This document shows positions 51,920-63,700 of a DNA stretch of 64,000 nucleotides, one piece after another. How positions within the stretch are numbered: the first letter of the stretch is position 1; each line of letters starts with the position of its first letter. This stretch comes from Rotaria sordida (taxonomy: Eukaryota; Rotifera; Eurotatoria; Philodinida; Philodinidae). The translations under genes were made by a program, and so were the position numbers. The stretch covers positions 111,534-175,533 of the forward strand of contig CAJNOL010000269.1 of NCBI GenBank assembly GCA_905250125.1, in the 5' to 3' direction. The notes below the pieces were generated by a model. The model had not been told where the DNA came from. It ran no database searches and worked only from the letters and a program-made list of their open reading frames with translations.

Positions 51920-53084
51920 TCATGTTTCTGTGTGTTTTTTTTTCTTTTCTTTTCATAATACGTGTTCTCATGTTCTATATCAATGGTTTCTTATGAAACG
52001 TTAAAAAAAAGACCATGCTTGGATTAGTTTATTTGTTTTAAAAAGTTTTTATTATAATGAGATAGATCATAAATTTGTTAGTTAGAGAAAGAATTAGATA
52101 GATGTGAATGACATTATGGATAAATATCATCATGGAAAAAAAATATAATAATAAGGATTTTAATATAACGAAGAAGTCCATGAGAAATTGAATTTATTTC
52201 AGTTTACTTCCCGGCTATGACTTTCATACATTTTACACTCTCTACTCCTTTCCACTTTTCTATCCAGTGTGAGGACCGAGAGGACAGCGTTCCTCAGAAG
52301 ATTGGATTGAGCCTGCTGAAGTTTGCGACTATTTTACTATATTTTCTGTGCTTCCGAAGTTTTAAATCGCTCTTTCGGAAGAGTAAATTCGGACAAAATG
52401 TTGTGTTTAATAGTTTTATAAAGTGATTTAACCTGAGGTCTAATGAATTATAGTTGAAAAATAAAGATTTACTAGAATTCATTATCCGTTGTTGAAAGAT
52501 ACACTGACTATAGAATTAACTTGATTTAAGTTATGGGAACACACTTATCTATAGTAATGTAATATCACAATGAAAATTTTTGCTAAATAACATGCCGATT
52601 GAAAAAAAAACAAGAGACTGCTAATAATTGAAAATCAATTATTTGAGTGAACTTTGAACAAAATATAGTTGAAATGAAATAAAAAAAGAGATGATCGTAA
52701 TAATGGTTCATATTTTTGAAATTCAGAATATGAGAGTGTCAACCAACACTAACTCTATAAAGAAAAAACCAATGAATCTTCAATTAGATATGTAACTCTC
52801 TAGTTAATCCTACACTAAAAATTAAAACAAATTCTTACTTTTCATATATAACTAGTCTAGAAAACACATATTTAAACTTATTTTTCCAGGAGGTGAACTT
52901 ATCTTATTCTCCTTCACAAGTTACTCGATTGATAAAAAAAAAAAACAAAAAGAATTCAAAAATATTCTCTTGTTTTTGTTCTTACATAATTGAACATATG
53001 AAATGTTTAATTATTATTATTTTGTCAACTAATTTTATCTTATCAAGATGTATTCATATTTGGAAATATATAATATTATTGTAG
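51920..53084. other. Intergenic, no gene recognised
   Basis: A 1.2-kb A+T-rich gap after INTS3. A short GC-richer piece lies near 52260-52330. An AG acceptor-like site directly precedes the ENGASE ATG (TTATTGTAG at 53076-53084). Confidence 0.4.
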
Positions 53085-56000
53085 ATGACAACAAAAGAAA
53101 CTGCAACTATTTGTTCTCCTATTAAAAAACTCAATGATCTATACGATATATCGTTATCATGTTTAACAAATCGTTTTAAATGTTCACAACTTATACCACG
53201 TCACACATCATCACGACAAAAAATTTTATTATGTCATGACATGAAAGGAGGATATTTGGAAGATAAGTATGTAAATTCAAAAATTTAATTCTGATAAAAA
53301 TGTGATAGTAGCGAAAATAGGCAACAGAGATATCCACGATGATAGCGACAGATTATTTGGAGAGACAACGTGAAGCGATAGCGGCGCGAAAGATGTTTTA
53401 ACAATGCTATCATGAGACTGTTGCGATGATGATGATTTTTTTTGAATAGACATTGCAAAAACTGAATGAATTTATAGGTACTGGTCCGACACCATGTTGA
53501 TAATGATTTTTGCAATACTTTTTGAATATGGTGCCGATGGCAGTACATTAGAACAAGTTGTTCGTGATGATGCAATAGCAGTAGATTTTCAGTTACAATG
53601 GATATTTCTGATAGTTATATCTGTTTTATGAATTTTTCTTCATCACTTTATCTTGAGTTAAAGCAAAAAGAAGATTGAGAAATTATTGAAATGTCAAATT
53701 TAGTCTCAGATTTATTATGTTGATTTAATTGTAGACATATACAGGGTTGTCAAACACATGAACCTTGTTATCGATTTTTTCGTTGGCATCTAATCGATAT
53801 ATTCGTCTATTTTTCTCATGAACTTGTTACTATACCACCATTAGTTTGGATTGATTGTGCACATAAAAATGGTGTTCAAATACTTGGTCCGTATGTTTTT
53901 TTTTCCAAATATTTACTATATTAGAATATTAAAATATAATTTCAGGTACATTTATAACTGAATTTGATGCAGGAAAAGAAATATGTCGTGAATTATTAGC
54001 ATCAGATGATAATGTTGATCGTGCAGTTGATGCTCTTGCATTACTTATGGCATGGTATAATTTTGATGGATATCTATTGAATATTGAAAATCCAATTGAG
54101 GTAAAATTTATCTTAATGATGAAAACAATAATAGAATTGTCTAATGTTTATTTTTAGCCGGAATATGTTCAACGTCTTCTTTCATTTGTTTCAAAACTTA
54201 AATTAGCTTGTGCAAAAATTGATCCAAATAGTTTAGTTATTTGGTATGATAGTGTAACTATACATGGTGAATTAAAATGGCAAGATCAATTAAATGAATT
54301 TAATCAGTAAAGATATAGATGTTGTCTATTATATAAACAATATTTTATATCTAGACCATTTTTTAATGTATGTGATGGAATATTTTTAAATTATACATGG
54401 AAATTAGAAAAGCTTTTACAATCAAAAATTAATGCTGGAAATCGTTGTCGAGATGTTTTTGTTGGTATTGATGTTTTTGGTCGAGGATGTTTTGGTGGTG
54501 GTGGTTTTAATACATGTGAAGTATATTTATCTTTATTTATTTTCTTATTTTTTTTGCTTTTATATAATCATTTTGTTTTTGTTTTCAGGCATTGTCTGTA
54601 AGTTATACAAATGATTTAAGTGCAGCTATATTTGCACCTGGTTGGTTATTTGAAACACTTGATATAAATGAATTTCTTGAAAATGATAGAAAGTAAGTTA
54701 ATTCTATTGAACTCAAAATAATTGATATTAAAAAGAACAATATAGATTTTGGAATTTATTAGAACCATATACAAGCCAACGAATTCTTCATATGAAATCG
54801 TTAACAACATTTTTTTCTGATGGTTTTGGTAAAGAATTCTTCATTCATGGTTTAGTAAGTTTTCAAATTTCAAAAAAAAAACAAACAAAAATAAATTTGA
54901 ATTTAGAATCTAGCACGAAATTCATGGTATAATATTAGTTTACAATCTTATTTACCTAATGTTTTGAGTGAAAATAAATGGTTAATTAATCATGATGATG
55001 CTTATTTTGGTGGATCATGTATTGAATTTAAAGCTGATTCTAAAGGCTATTTTAAGTAAACTTTTATTTTGTGTTTTATTAGTTTTCTAACAAGGAAACT
55101 ATCTCAACTGTAACTCACCGTTGGAGCTCATATTAGGTGTACAAGAAGATCTCTGTAAGACTAGAAAAGACCGAATATGACTCGTCCCCATGATGTTTTG
55201 AAATCAAATTATAACCTTTTCAGCGACATGTTTACCTATTTTTAGGTTTTTACCGAAAAATCAAATAGCAAAATTTCTATATGAAATTTTGCGTATAGGT
55301 GAGGTCTTATGAGCCTTAGAATATTTCTTTGTTAAGATATTGAGTCTTTGAGTAAACTTGGTCTTTGTATCATGACTGTGGCGAACGACTATTTTTTGGA
55401 AATTCAATATCTTAACAAAGATATTTTCGTTCCGGCTGTAACCATGGAGACAATCCATTTTAGACTTTTTCTAGTCTTACCGTAACCTCTTTGAATGCTT
55501 AATATGAATTCAAACGACAAGTCATTGTTGGGATAGTTCTTTTGTAAGATTCTTTTTTTTTTGTTCTAGACTGTTTAAATGTTTAATACCAATAGAAGCG
55601 ATTTGTGATATAACATTAGTTTTTAAATATATTGCTGATATTGTACTCGAACTTAAACTTGATGATGGAAGACATATTCGATTAGAGAAAAGTGACAAAG
55701 ATTTAATTGTTCGTGATTGGAAACAAAAGTATGAGAATGTTTATTTGTTTTTACTCATATTAAGTTTTGTTTTTTTTTTTGTCAGAACTTATCGAATTGT
55801 TGTTAATGAACGAGTATCGATAACTGATATATTGATTCATTATGATGAAAATATACACTCAATTATCAAACTTGGTTATTTATCGGTTAGATAATTAGTC
55901 GAAGTTTTATTTTGAAAGAAAAAAAAAGTTTTGTTTAGATTCATCCTGTTGAATCTCATTGTTTAAAAATTGAATCATTACCACCTTTAATACAATCGAT

Positions 56001-56296
56001 TGAACAAACTTCAAATTCATCGATTATTTTACATTTTGTTGATTCTATTCAAGAACAATCATTATCAATTATATTAGTTTTTGTACGTGATCAATTTGAA
56101 CAATACTCATTTCTTGGTGCTACACATCAATCATATTTTGTTATTTTTCAATCAGAAATAATCAATAATAAACAAGAATATTCTATGTTAATTATTCGAC
56201 ATTATTCACTTGACAGTTTAGATTTACTTAATGAACAAATTCTTAAAATACCAATGGCGTCTAATTGTTTACAAGGCTTTTGTTCGAAAATATCTT
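53085..56296 (+). CDS. ENGASE: Cytosolic endo-beta-N-acetylglucosaminidase (GH85)
   Basis: Cleaves the chitobiose core of N-glycans and free oligosaccharides in the cytosol. Eleven exons: 53085-53266, 53735-53886, 53946-54100, 54158-54306, 54355-54520, 54589-54692, 54746-54854, 54906-55055, 55570-55728, 55787-55885 and 55939-56296. The GH85 domain shows IQGCQTHEPCYRFFRWHLID, IFVYFSHELVTIPP, AHKNGVQILGTFITEFD, and the catalytic YNFDGYLLNIEN with the Asn-x-Glu pair that GH85 enzymes use. LVIWYDSVTIHGELKWQDQL, VFVGIDVFGRGCFGGG, IFAPGWLFETLD and DAYFGGSC follow. A C-terminal beta-rich region ends CLQGFCSKIS. Introns are 40-70 nt, except the first (468 nt) and the eighth (514 nt, with a foldback element). 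The start may be fixed by a trans-splice acceptor touching the ATG. Confidence 0.95.
55088..55546. mobile_element. MITE family B copy in ENGASE intron 8 (about 455 bp)
   Basis: Inverted arms: the left has AACTATCTCAAC, GAGCTCATATTAGG and GTAAGACTAGAAAAG; the right in reverse complement has AACTATCCCAAC, GAATTCATATTAAG and GTAAGACTAGAAAAA. TA flanks are plausible at both ends. It is the same family as the UBE2-intron element at 42171. Confidence 0.75.
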
Positions 56297-56367
56297 AATA
56301 ACATTTTCATTTAGTTTTTAAAATAAAGAATACAATATTAAAAGAAACTTTTTTTTTCTAGATTGAT
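56297..56367 (+). promoter_or_regulatory. Poly(A) signal plus candidate trans-splice acceptor (ENGASE/gankyrin gap)
   Basis: AATAAA at 56320-56325 is followed by a long T run ending in CTAG at 56361, 6 nt before the gankyrin ATG. A 71-bp gap leaves little room for a separate promoter, so operon-style processing is inferred. Confidence 0.55.
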
Positions 56368-57596
56368 ATGGAGATGAATATATCTAATTTAGAAGTTTGT
56401 TGTTTCGCTTATGAAAAACAATTTGATCAACTTAAAGCGAAAATAGATGCTGATCCTCAGTGTGTAAAAGCAAAAGATCGTGTACGTAAATTTTTTTGTT
56501 TTATTTATAAAAATTTCATAAGATCATCAATGATTTTAGGATGGTCGTACTGTTCTTCATTGGGCTTGTTCAAGTGGTGCAAAGGATATTGTTCAATATC
56601 TACTTGATGTTTGTCATATTCGACTAGATATTCCTGATGAAGTAAGAAGAACTTAAAAAAATAAACTATTTTCATATAATTGATTATTTTCCTTATGATT
56701 TTCCGCGCTGCCATGATTGACGAGAGAATTTCTTCAGATGTCTTCTTCCGATTTCAATGATTTTTTTTGTTTATAGATATTACATAGTGTCTAGTATGTA
56801 ATCAAATATCACTGTCAATAATCATGGAATACTCCTGGACAAGTTATTAACAGCTATTCGTCTCTGATCATCCATTCAATAGCACACTGACTACATGTTG
56901 ACATAGATCAGGCCTGGTGACTAGTACATCGTTAGTTAGTGCGTATGAGATGCTTAAACGATTGAACGAGAGAACTGTAAGTCAGAGCGACCGTCTGTCT
57001 AGAGTTACATCTAGTATTAGTGTTCTAGGGAAGGTATTGGGCTAATGCAGCTACTTCCATGCAGAACCACATATCACAAGGTAACCCTGGAAGGCGAGAT
57101 ATTCTTCTTCTTCTTCTTGTTTCATGATTAAGATAAGAAATATATTGTTTTTTTTTTCTCATTAATTAGAAAATTTGATTCTAATGAATATTTCAATTCT
57201 ATTTTTCCAGCTTGGTTGGACACCATTGATGATTGCAGTATCGACAGGTCATCTTGAAATTGTTCGAATGCTATTACAAACAAATAAAGTCGATGTTGAA
57301 CAATCAAATTCATCCGGTGCTCGACCATTGCATTATGCATGTTCAAAAAATTTTTATGAAGTAACAAACACAACAAAAGTTAATTTTTAAAATCCTATTT
57401 TTATTTCTAGATTGCTCAATTGTTACTCGAACATGATGCTGATGTAAATGCAACAGATAAATATAAACAAACACCATTAGATCGTTGTTGTTCAAAAGGA
57501 AATATACGAATAGTTGAACTTTTATTAAAACATCCAAAAATTGATTTAAGTATGCATAAAGAATGTGATGGAGATCATTCTTTATTTCAACAATAA
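56368..57596 (+). CDS. PSMD10: Gankyrin-like proteasome assembly chaperone (shortened)
   Basis: Gankyrin helps assemble the proteasome 19S base by binding an Rpt ATPase. Four exons keep frame: 56368-56481, 56540-56641, 57211-57360 and 57411-57596, giving 183 residues. Ankyrin repeats follow the gankyrin pattern: NISNLEVCCFAYEKQFDQLK, RTVLHWACSSGAKDIVQYLL, LGWTPLMIAVSTGHLEIVRM, ARPLHYACSKNFYEIAQLLL, then TPLDRCCSKGNIRIVELLLK. The human protein is 226 residues with seven repeats; here the last repeats are absent and the tail is CDGDHSLFQQ. No room remains for another exon before the convergent mannosidase gene. It sits 71 bp behind ENGASE on the same strand. It could instead be a different small ankyrin protein, but the N-terminus favours gankyrin. 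Confidence 0.8.
56725..56805. repeat. Dispersed repeat copy 2 (gankyrin intron 2)
   Basis: Matches the INTS3-intron stretch at 47187-47265 (TTCTTCAGATG, GATTTCAATGATTTTTT, TACATAGTGTCTAGTA). The rest of this 569-nt intron is GC-richer and contains no recognised gene. Confidence 0.6.
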
Positions 57597-57744
57597 TTAT
57601 TATCATCATTGTTTCTTTTATTTTTGTTGTTATTTATTTAAAAGAAATAAGAGAAAAAAAATTTTGCTAAGATATTACTCCTAAAAATAAAAAAAAAACA
57701 AGTGCAATAAATAATTAACAATTATGTCAAAAGAAAGATGATTT
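57597..57744. terminator. Convergent 3' gap (gankyrin / mannosidase)
   Basis: A 148-bp A+T-rich gap between two convergent stop codons. AATAAA-like sequences (57680s, 57708) can serve the plus strand. Nothing else is seen. Confidence 0.5.
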
Positions 57745-60700
57745 TTAATGTTTTGTTAATTTAATAATGAACGATCGTATTTGCATGGGATATAAGTGAA
57801 TGATTTGTCCATCAAAAGTGGGCGTTTCTTTATATCCATTTTTATCTTCTAAAAGAGAAAAAAATATTAAACAAATTTATTATTTAAATCAATAAATAAA
57901 TAACAAACCATATGTTGAATTTAGTGTCCATTTTAATCGATCATATGCTTCATTTTTATTCATATTTGCACCTAATGTTACTTCGTTAGCTTTAAGTAAT
58001 TTATACTTATTAAAAATTTTCTATTAATATATAAAAATTTTATTTAATAAAAAATTTTTTTCTTTAAAAAATTTTACATGAATTTGAATTGAAATAGATT
58101 TTGATAATTTGGAATGTTCATTACGATCATAAATATGTTCAATACGAAAAAGAATCGTTAAAATATTTTCTTTTTGACTTAATGGTTCTATTGTTAGAAT
58201 ATTTACTTGTGGAGGTAATTCAGTTTTTAATAATGACCACTAATAAATAGAAATATATATTTTATAAATAATAGAAATAGTCTAAAACTTACTGTTTTAT
58301 AATCAAGAGGTTGATCATTACTATCATTTCGAAAAGCAATTATTGGCCTCCAAACTGATTTTAATGCATATTCACGAAAGAATTGCATACTATCATCAGG
58401 TTTAGCTACTGATAATAGATGACGACCTATTTACACGAATATATACATAAAATAAAAAAACATGGTAAAATATTCATTTTCATTTGGTTTACCTCGAACA
58501 ACTAAACCTTGACCATCAATACCCGGCTCATTGAGAGTCTGTAAAAAAAATCAATTTCAAAAATAAGTAATAGAAATTTGCTTTGATTTTTACATACTTC
58601 GGATACACCAAGACTATCATCAGTTAAGACACGTCGATGGAGCTATATAATAGATAAGAAATAGTTTAGTGAAGGAATATAAAATAGAATGGATATTGTC
58701 CTTGACAAGCAATTTGTTGCAGAAGTATAACTAAAAATTTAATTTTTCTCCGTATGGCGAATTTCGATTGCAAAATTAGAAAATCATAAAACGTATTACT
58801 TGGAAAGCGGCATAATACTAATGTCTTATAGACATCTACAAAATTATGAAAATTGAGCTTTTTACAGTTTGAGATATTATTTATGAGACTTTGATTTGTA
58901 TCCTATATAGTAACATAATCAGACGAAGGTTAGAAAGGGCTCGGCTATCCTAGAAAACTTTGAATTCCCATTAGAAGTGTTACCAGAGGGTCTCAGTCAT
59001 CTCTACAGACATGGTCAAGGAACTCGAACCCCCTCCTCAACTTTTTTCCTAATTACACCACTTATCCGATAATGAGTAGTGATGTCTATAAACCAACTTA
59101 TTTATGAAAAGAGTTATTTAACACTTAAAAATAATACTCATGTTTAAAACGAAATTTCAGGACCTATTTTCAAATAAGAGTCAATGAAATCCTATACACA
59201 TATTAAAACGAAGGGTAAATCCCAAGAATAGAATGTTTAATCAAATTTTTTTCAAATAATAAAAATTGCTTGTCATCAGATTTTCAATACAGAGTGTCCC
59301 AGAAATAATCTACCAAAAAAAAAGAATAGAATATATCTCCAGCATATTTTGACCAAAACAGGATCATTTTTTTCTTAATGATAGAGTAGAGTTCAAAGTT
59401 TTTATTCATGAGCAAATTTTCATGTTCGTAAATTTTCTCAACTTTTAAAGTGACTTATTTGCAATCTTTGAGTTTGTGTTAGTTCATCTGACTTCTCAAA
59501 TGTAGTTATACAAAGAATTTCTGAGAAACTTTTGTAACAATAGCTAACTTTTGGTAGGGTAGTTGCACGAGTAGTCATCCGGAAAGACTTAAAGGTATCC
59601 GAAACTTTTATATATATGCCATTTTGTAGAGCTTTTTTTACTGAATTTTTCTTTAGTTATGGAGAAATTAGACATTTTCCAGTATTCTGAATCTAGTATC
59701 TTCGTTTATCGATAAAACAGGAAAAAATTTTTACTCCAATGATTAATGAAAAAAAGTTTCACAAAATCAGCTAAGTCGGAGCGAAAAATCTCAGACATCT
59801 GCGTTTCTTGTCATTGACTATTGATAGAAGTATCCGAAAAAGGCCAACTTTTGGATTAAACTAGATAATGATAGATATCAAGTATGTCAATAAGTTGATG
59901 ATTTGTGAATAAAAACTTGCAACTCTTCTTTAGTATCAGGAAAATCAATTAACTCATTTCGTGAAAATAAAGTAGAGATATTCCATTCTTCTTCTTGAAT
60001 AGATTATTTCTGGGTTATCTGATAATTCTTCATTCCATAACAGTAAAAAACCCAATATCGTAACATTTTTACTTACCATAATTTCAACTTGTCCATCGTT
60101 TATACTACCACCACCTTGTGCTCGATCAGTAATTATACTCATTTGTAAATCTTGTTTTTCATCCTAAATTTTCTTAGAAATTATTTCTCTTTTTCTTTCT
60201 CTCGTTCCCCTTACTTTGATCATGATACCAGTTACTAATGGATAATAATTACCAGCACTCTTTTCACTCTGTTTAAAACGATATCCATCACGTTGATCTC
60301 GTCTAACCCAAAAGAAAAAAAAAACATTAATTTCATAAAAAATTTCCTTTAATTCTATAGTTTTACATTCGTTTCATTAATGATCGTCCACTAGAATCTG
60401 TATAAAAGATTCCATTATTATTAAGATCTTTACTTTGATAGGAAGTAACTAATTCGACACTATAAAAAAGCAACTAAATTTATTTTCTTATTTATCAATT
60501 TATAATTTACTATACTTCATATGTAATCGTCCAACAATCCACTCGAATTCAATATATGGTGAATTATCAAGTAAACGAATTGCTTGATAAACATATGATG
60601 AATAAACTTGAATAATTTCTTCATAACCTTTACGCTTTATAATTTGAAAGACATATTTTAAATATCAATTATTGTTAAATTAATTTCATTTTAATCTTAC

Positions 60701-63700
60701 TTTAAAACAATAAAAGTGTGTTATATTAACTTTTTGTGGTGGATTTGTACCAATCGGACGGAAAACATACAATCCACTTGCTTGAGCTGATATGTCGTCA
60801 CTAGGAGAACCTATAAATAAACATAATTATCTTGAAAAATTACAAGAAAACAAAATTACTTATATAATAACCAAAATGTTGTGTGAAATCGATTTCTTTA
60901 TTAATTGATTTCACTTGTAATGAAATGATTACACCTCGTTCATTGACTTTTAATATATAATGCTGCTCAAAAAAGAAGATAAGTTACACAATAAGACAAT
61001 TAACGAAGAATAGTTTTACTTGATTTTCAATTGAACAACTTGATGTTGCCATGATTAATTGTTCAACATTTTGTTTTTGCTCTATAAGTGTTAAATTAAT
61101 AGATTTTATTGAATATTTTATATGAGAATTTTTTCAGAAACAGAAAATTAAACTAGATTTGCTACACAGACAGAATTTATATATCGATTTATACATAGTT
61201 TGCTTTGAAATTATATCTTGCAAATGTGTATTAAGATAGTGAAATGTAGTTTTAACGAAACATATAATGATTAAAAGTGCAAGACAAAAAACTCAATAAA
61301 CATCTATAAGAGTTCGATGAAAATCTATTAGATGGTTAACAATAAAAATAAAAGTCATAGATAAAGAGACACTGGAATTATCATATATATATTGCATTGG
61401 TCAATCAATATGCATAATCGTTTAAAAGTTGGTATATTTTCAAATTCTGTATACAAACTCAGTGTTGATTTTCAATATTCTTGAAAATTCATTTCATAGA
61501 ATGTAAAACAAACTTTTTAAATTATAAAAATGGCTCAATTTTTTATAATTACAATTTGTTCTTGTTTGTAATCCGAAAAATACATGCACTCAACGTTTTA
61601 CCTAGACGAAGATTTTGTTATCATGATATTTTTTTTCAAGTGGTTACCTTTCTTTTACCTTAAGAATTTTATCTATTTGACACTAAAGTATTTCTGTTCA
61701 AAAAACTACCACCTACTTGATATGATAAATGGAACAGCTTGTAAACTTAATGGTGGTACATGAACACGAACAATTAATTCTTGTAATTGATCACGTTTAT
61801 GAACGATTGGAATACTTTCATGCATAGGTGATAAACCGATAGTCTATAAGCAAGTAGATGGTACTCTTTTTGACAAACACATAAAAAAGAATGTTTTACA
61901 CCAAATTCTACAGCATCAATTGAAAATTTCTTTACATTATCAACATCGAGACTGATGGTCTGTTGTTCTGCAACGGGAATACGTATCCAAACTTGATTAG
62001 ATATTGATGAAGGATTGTAAACAATTGCAGAAAACTAATAGAAAAAATAAAAGCAACAATTATTTTATAATGAAAATAGTGTCCTCAAATCTTTATCATT
62101 TAGTTGTCTTTAATGGTAAAATAATGCACTGAAGGAAATTGAAAAAGAAATATTCAATGTTTCATTGAAATGAAGATATGATAAAGTTCTTATTCGAAAA
62201 GCACAAAAATTGTTAAAACATTTTTATATTATAAATGTTCAAATTTCTCGAACCTGGAAGCTAACAAAAATCTGTAATAGTTTTATGCATTTTAAACATC
62301 AATAACTTACTTTGTCGATGTCAGCAAGCGGTTTACAATAACTTTCATTAAGTTGACAAAAAATTAATGGCGTAGACCAATTTGTTGTCATTGATGGTGT
62401 TAAAATATGTTGATAGAGTGACAAAGCTAATGCCTATATTCAATAGAAGAAAAAGAAGCTAAAAGTTGTTTTCTTTTGTTGTAATTTATACTTGTCCATT
62501 TTTCTCTGCTCGATGCATTCGTCGAAGAGCATCATCAATATGAACCATTGGACTCGTACCCCTTAACAAAAATAGCAAACATCACCATTCAACTTTGATT
62601 AAATATTATTATACGTGATGGTATCATGATGCTGCAATAAACTCATGATTTCTGCTAATTCGAATAAACCATGAAAGTCAATCTGATTCGCAACAATACT
62701 CAGTTGTCGAAGAGACTATTAAGACAACATGTATTAGATTACATGTCCTTCTCTTTGACGGTTTCAGAAAAAAAAACTTACTTGATAGAAAGCTCCTAAT
62801 GAGCGTTCATAATATTTGATACCGGGTCTTGATGTATAGAATCCGGTCCAAAATGCATGTGCACGATGTGCATATGATAAAAAATCACCTTCACGTACAG
62901 GCCATGAGCGCTTTTCTTGTGATAAAGCATGAAGAAAACATGTCGGTGTTGAATAATGTACATAGAATTTCTTTTCATCATTTGTTGTATTTTGCTATTC
63001 GATTGAAAAATAATAAGATAGTGGTTTTTTCTTTAATTTAAACATACTATATTATTAATAGTGTCAATCATAGCATCAATATTTTGAAAATATTGTGTAG
63101 CATCTTCATATTCAAAATCACCACCATATAGAATAACTATATTACTACTATTATATTTTTTTTGCTATAAAAATATTTTTAATTATAGCAAAAAATAGAA
63201 ATTTAAACAAACGTGAAACCTGAATTTTGAGTGCTTCCAGCAAATTCTTACTATACACACTAGCCGATTCTTGTATTGTATCAACATCAGACGATCTCTA
63301 GAAGATTAAATAGAAAAACTTTTTAGATTATTTTCAGATATTTCTCATTGAATAATTAAAACTCACCAATAAACTACCTGCAATATCCGATCTTAAGCCT
63401 AATGTTTCTGGTGGATGGTATAGATTGGGAAGAATTCCAGTAAATAACCATCGTTCATTCTTCGCTTAAAATAAAAGTTTATTTGTTGTTTATTTATCTT
63501 TTGTTTATTCAATAACTTACGAGCATTTTCATTTATTTTCCAGATCATTTGTAATGTTTTTTCAGTTGTACGTTGTTCCTTTTCTTGATAATCCAGACGA
63601 CCAAATAAAATAGCATCATAACCCATCTGATATTTTTACAAAAAAAAAGAATGTGAAATTTTTTTAAAAGTTTTAACATATTTTTGGCCAATTGAAAATA

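Noticed and set aside
59010-59060. GAACTCGAACCCC resembling a tRNA T-arm on the minus strand
   Set aside because: No matching anticodon, D-arm or acceptor stem can be folded around it.
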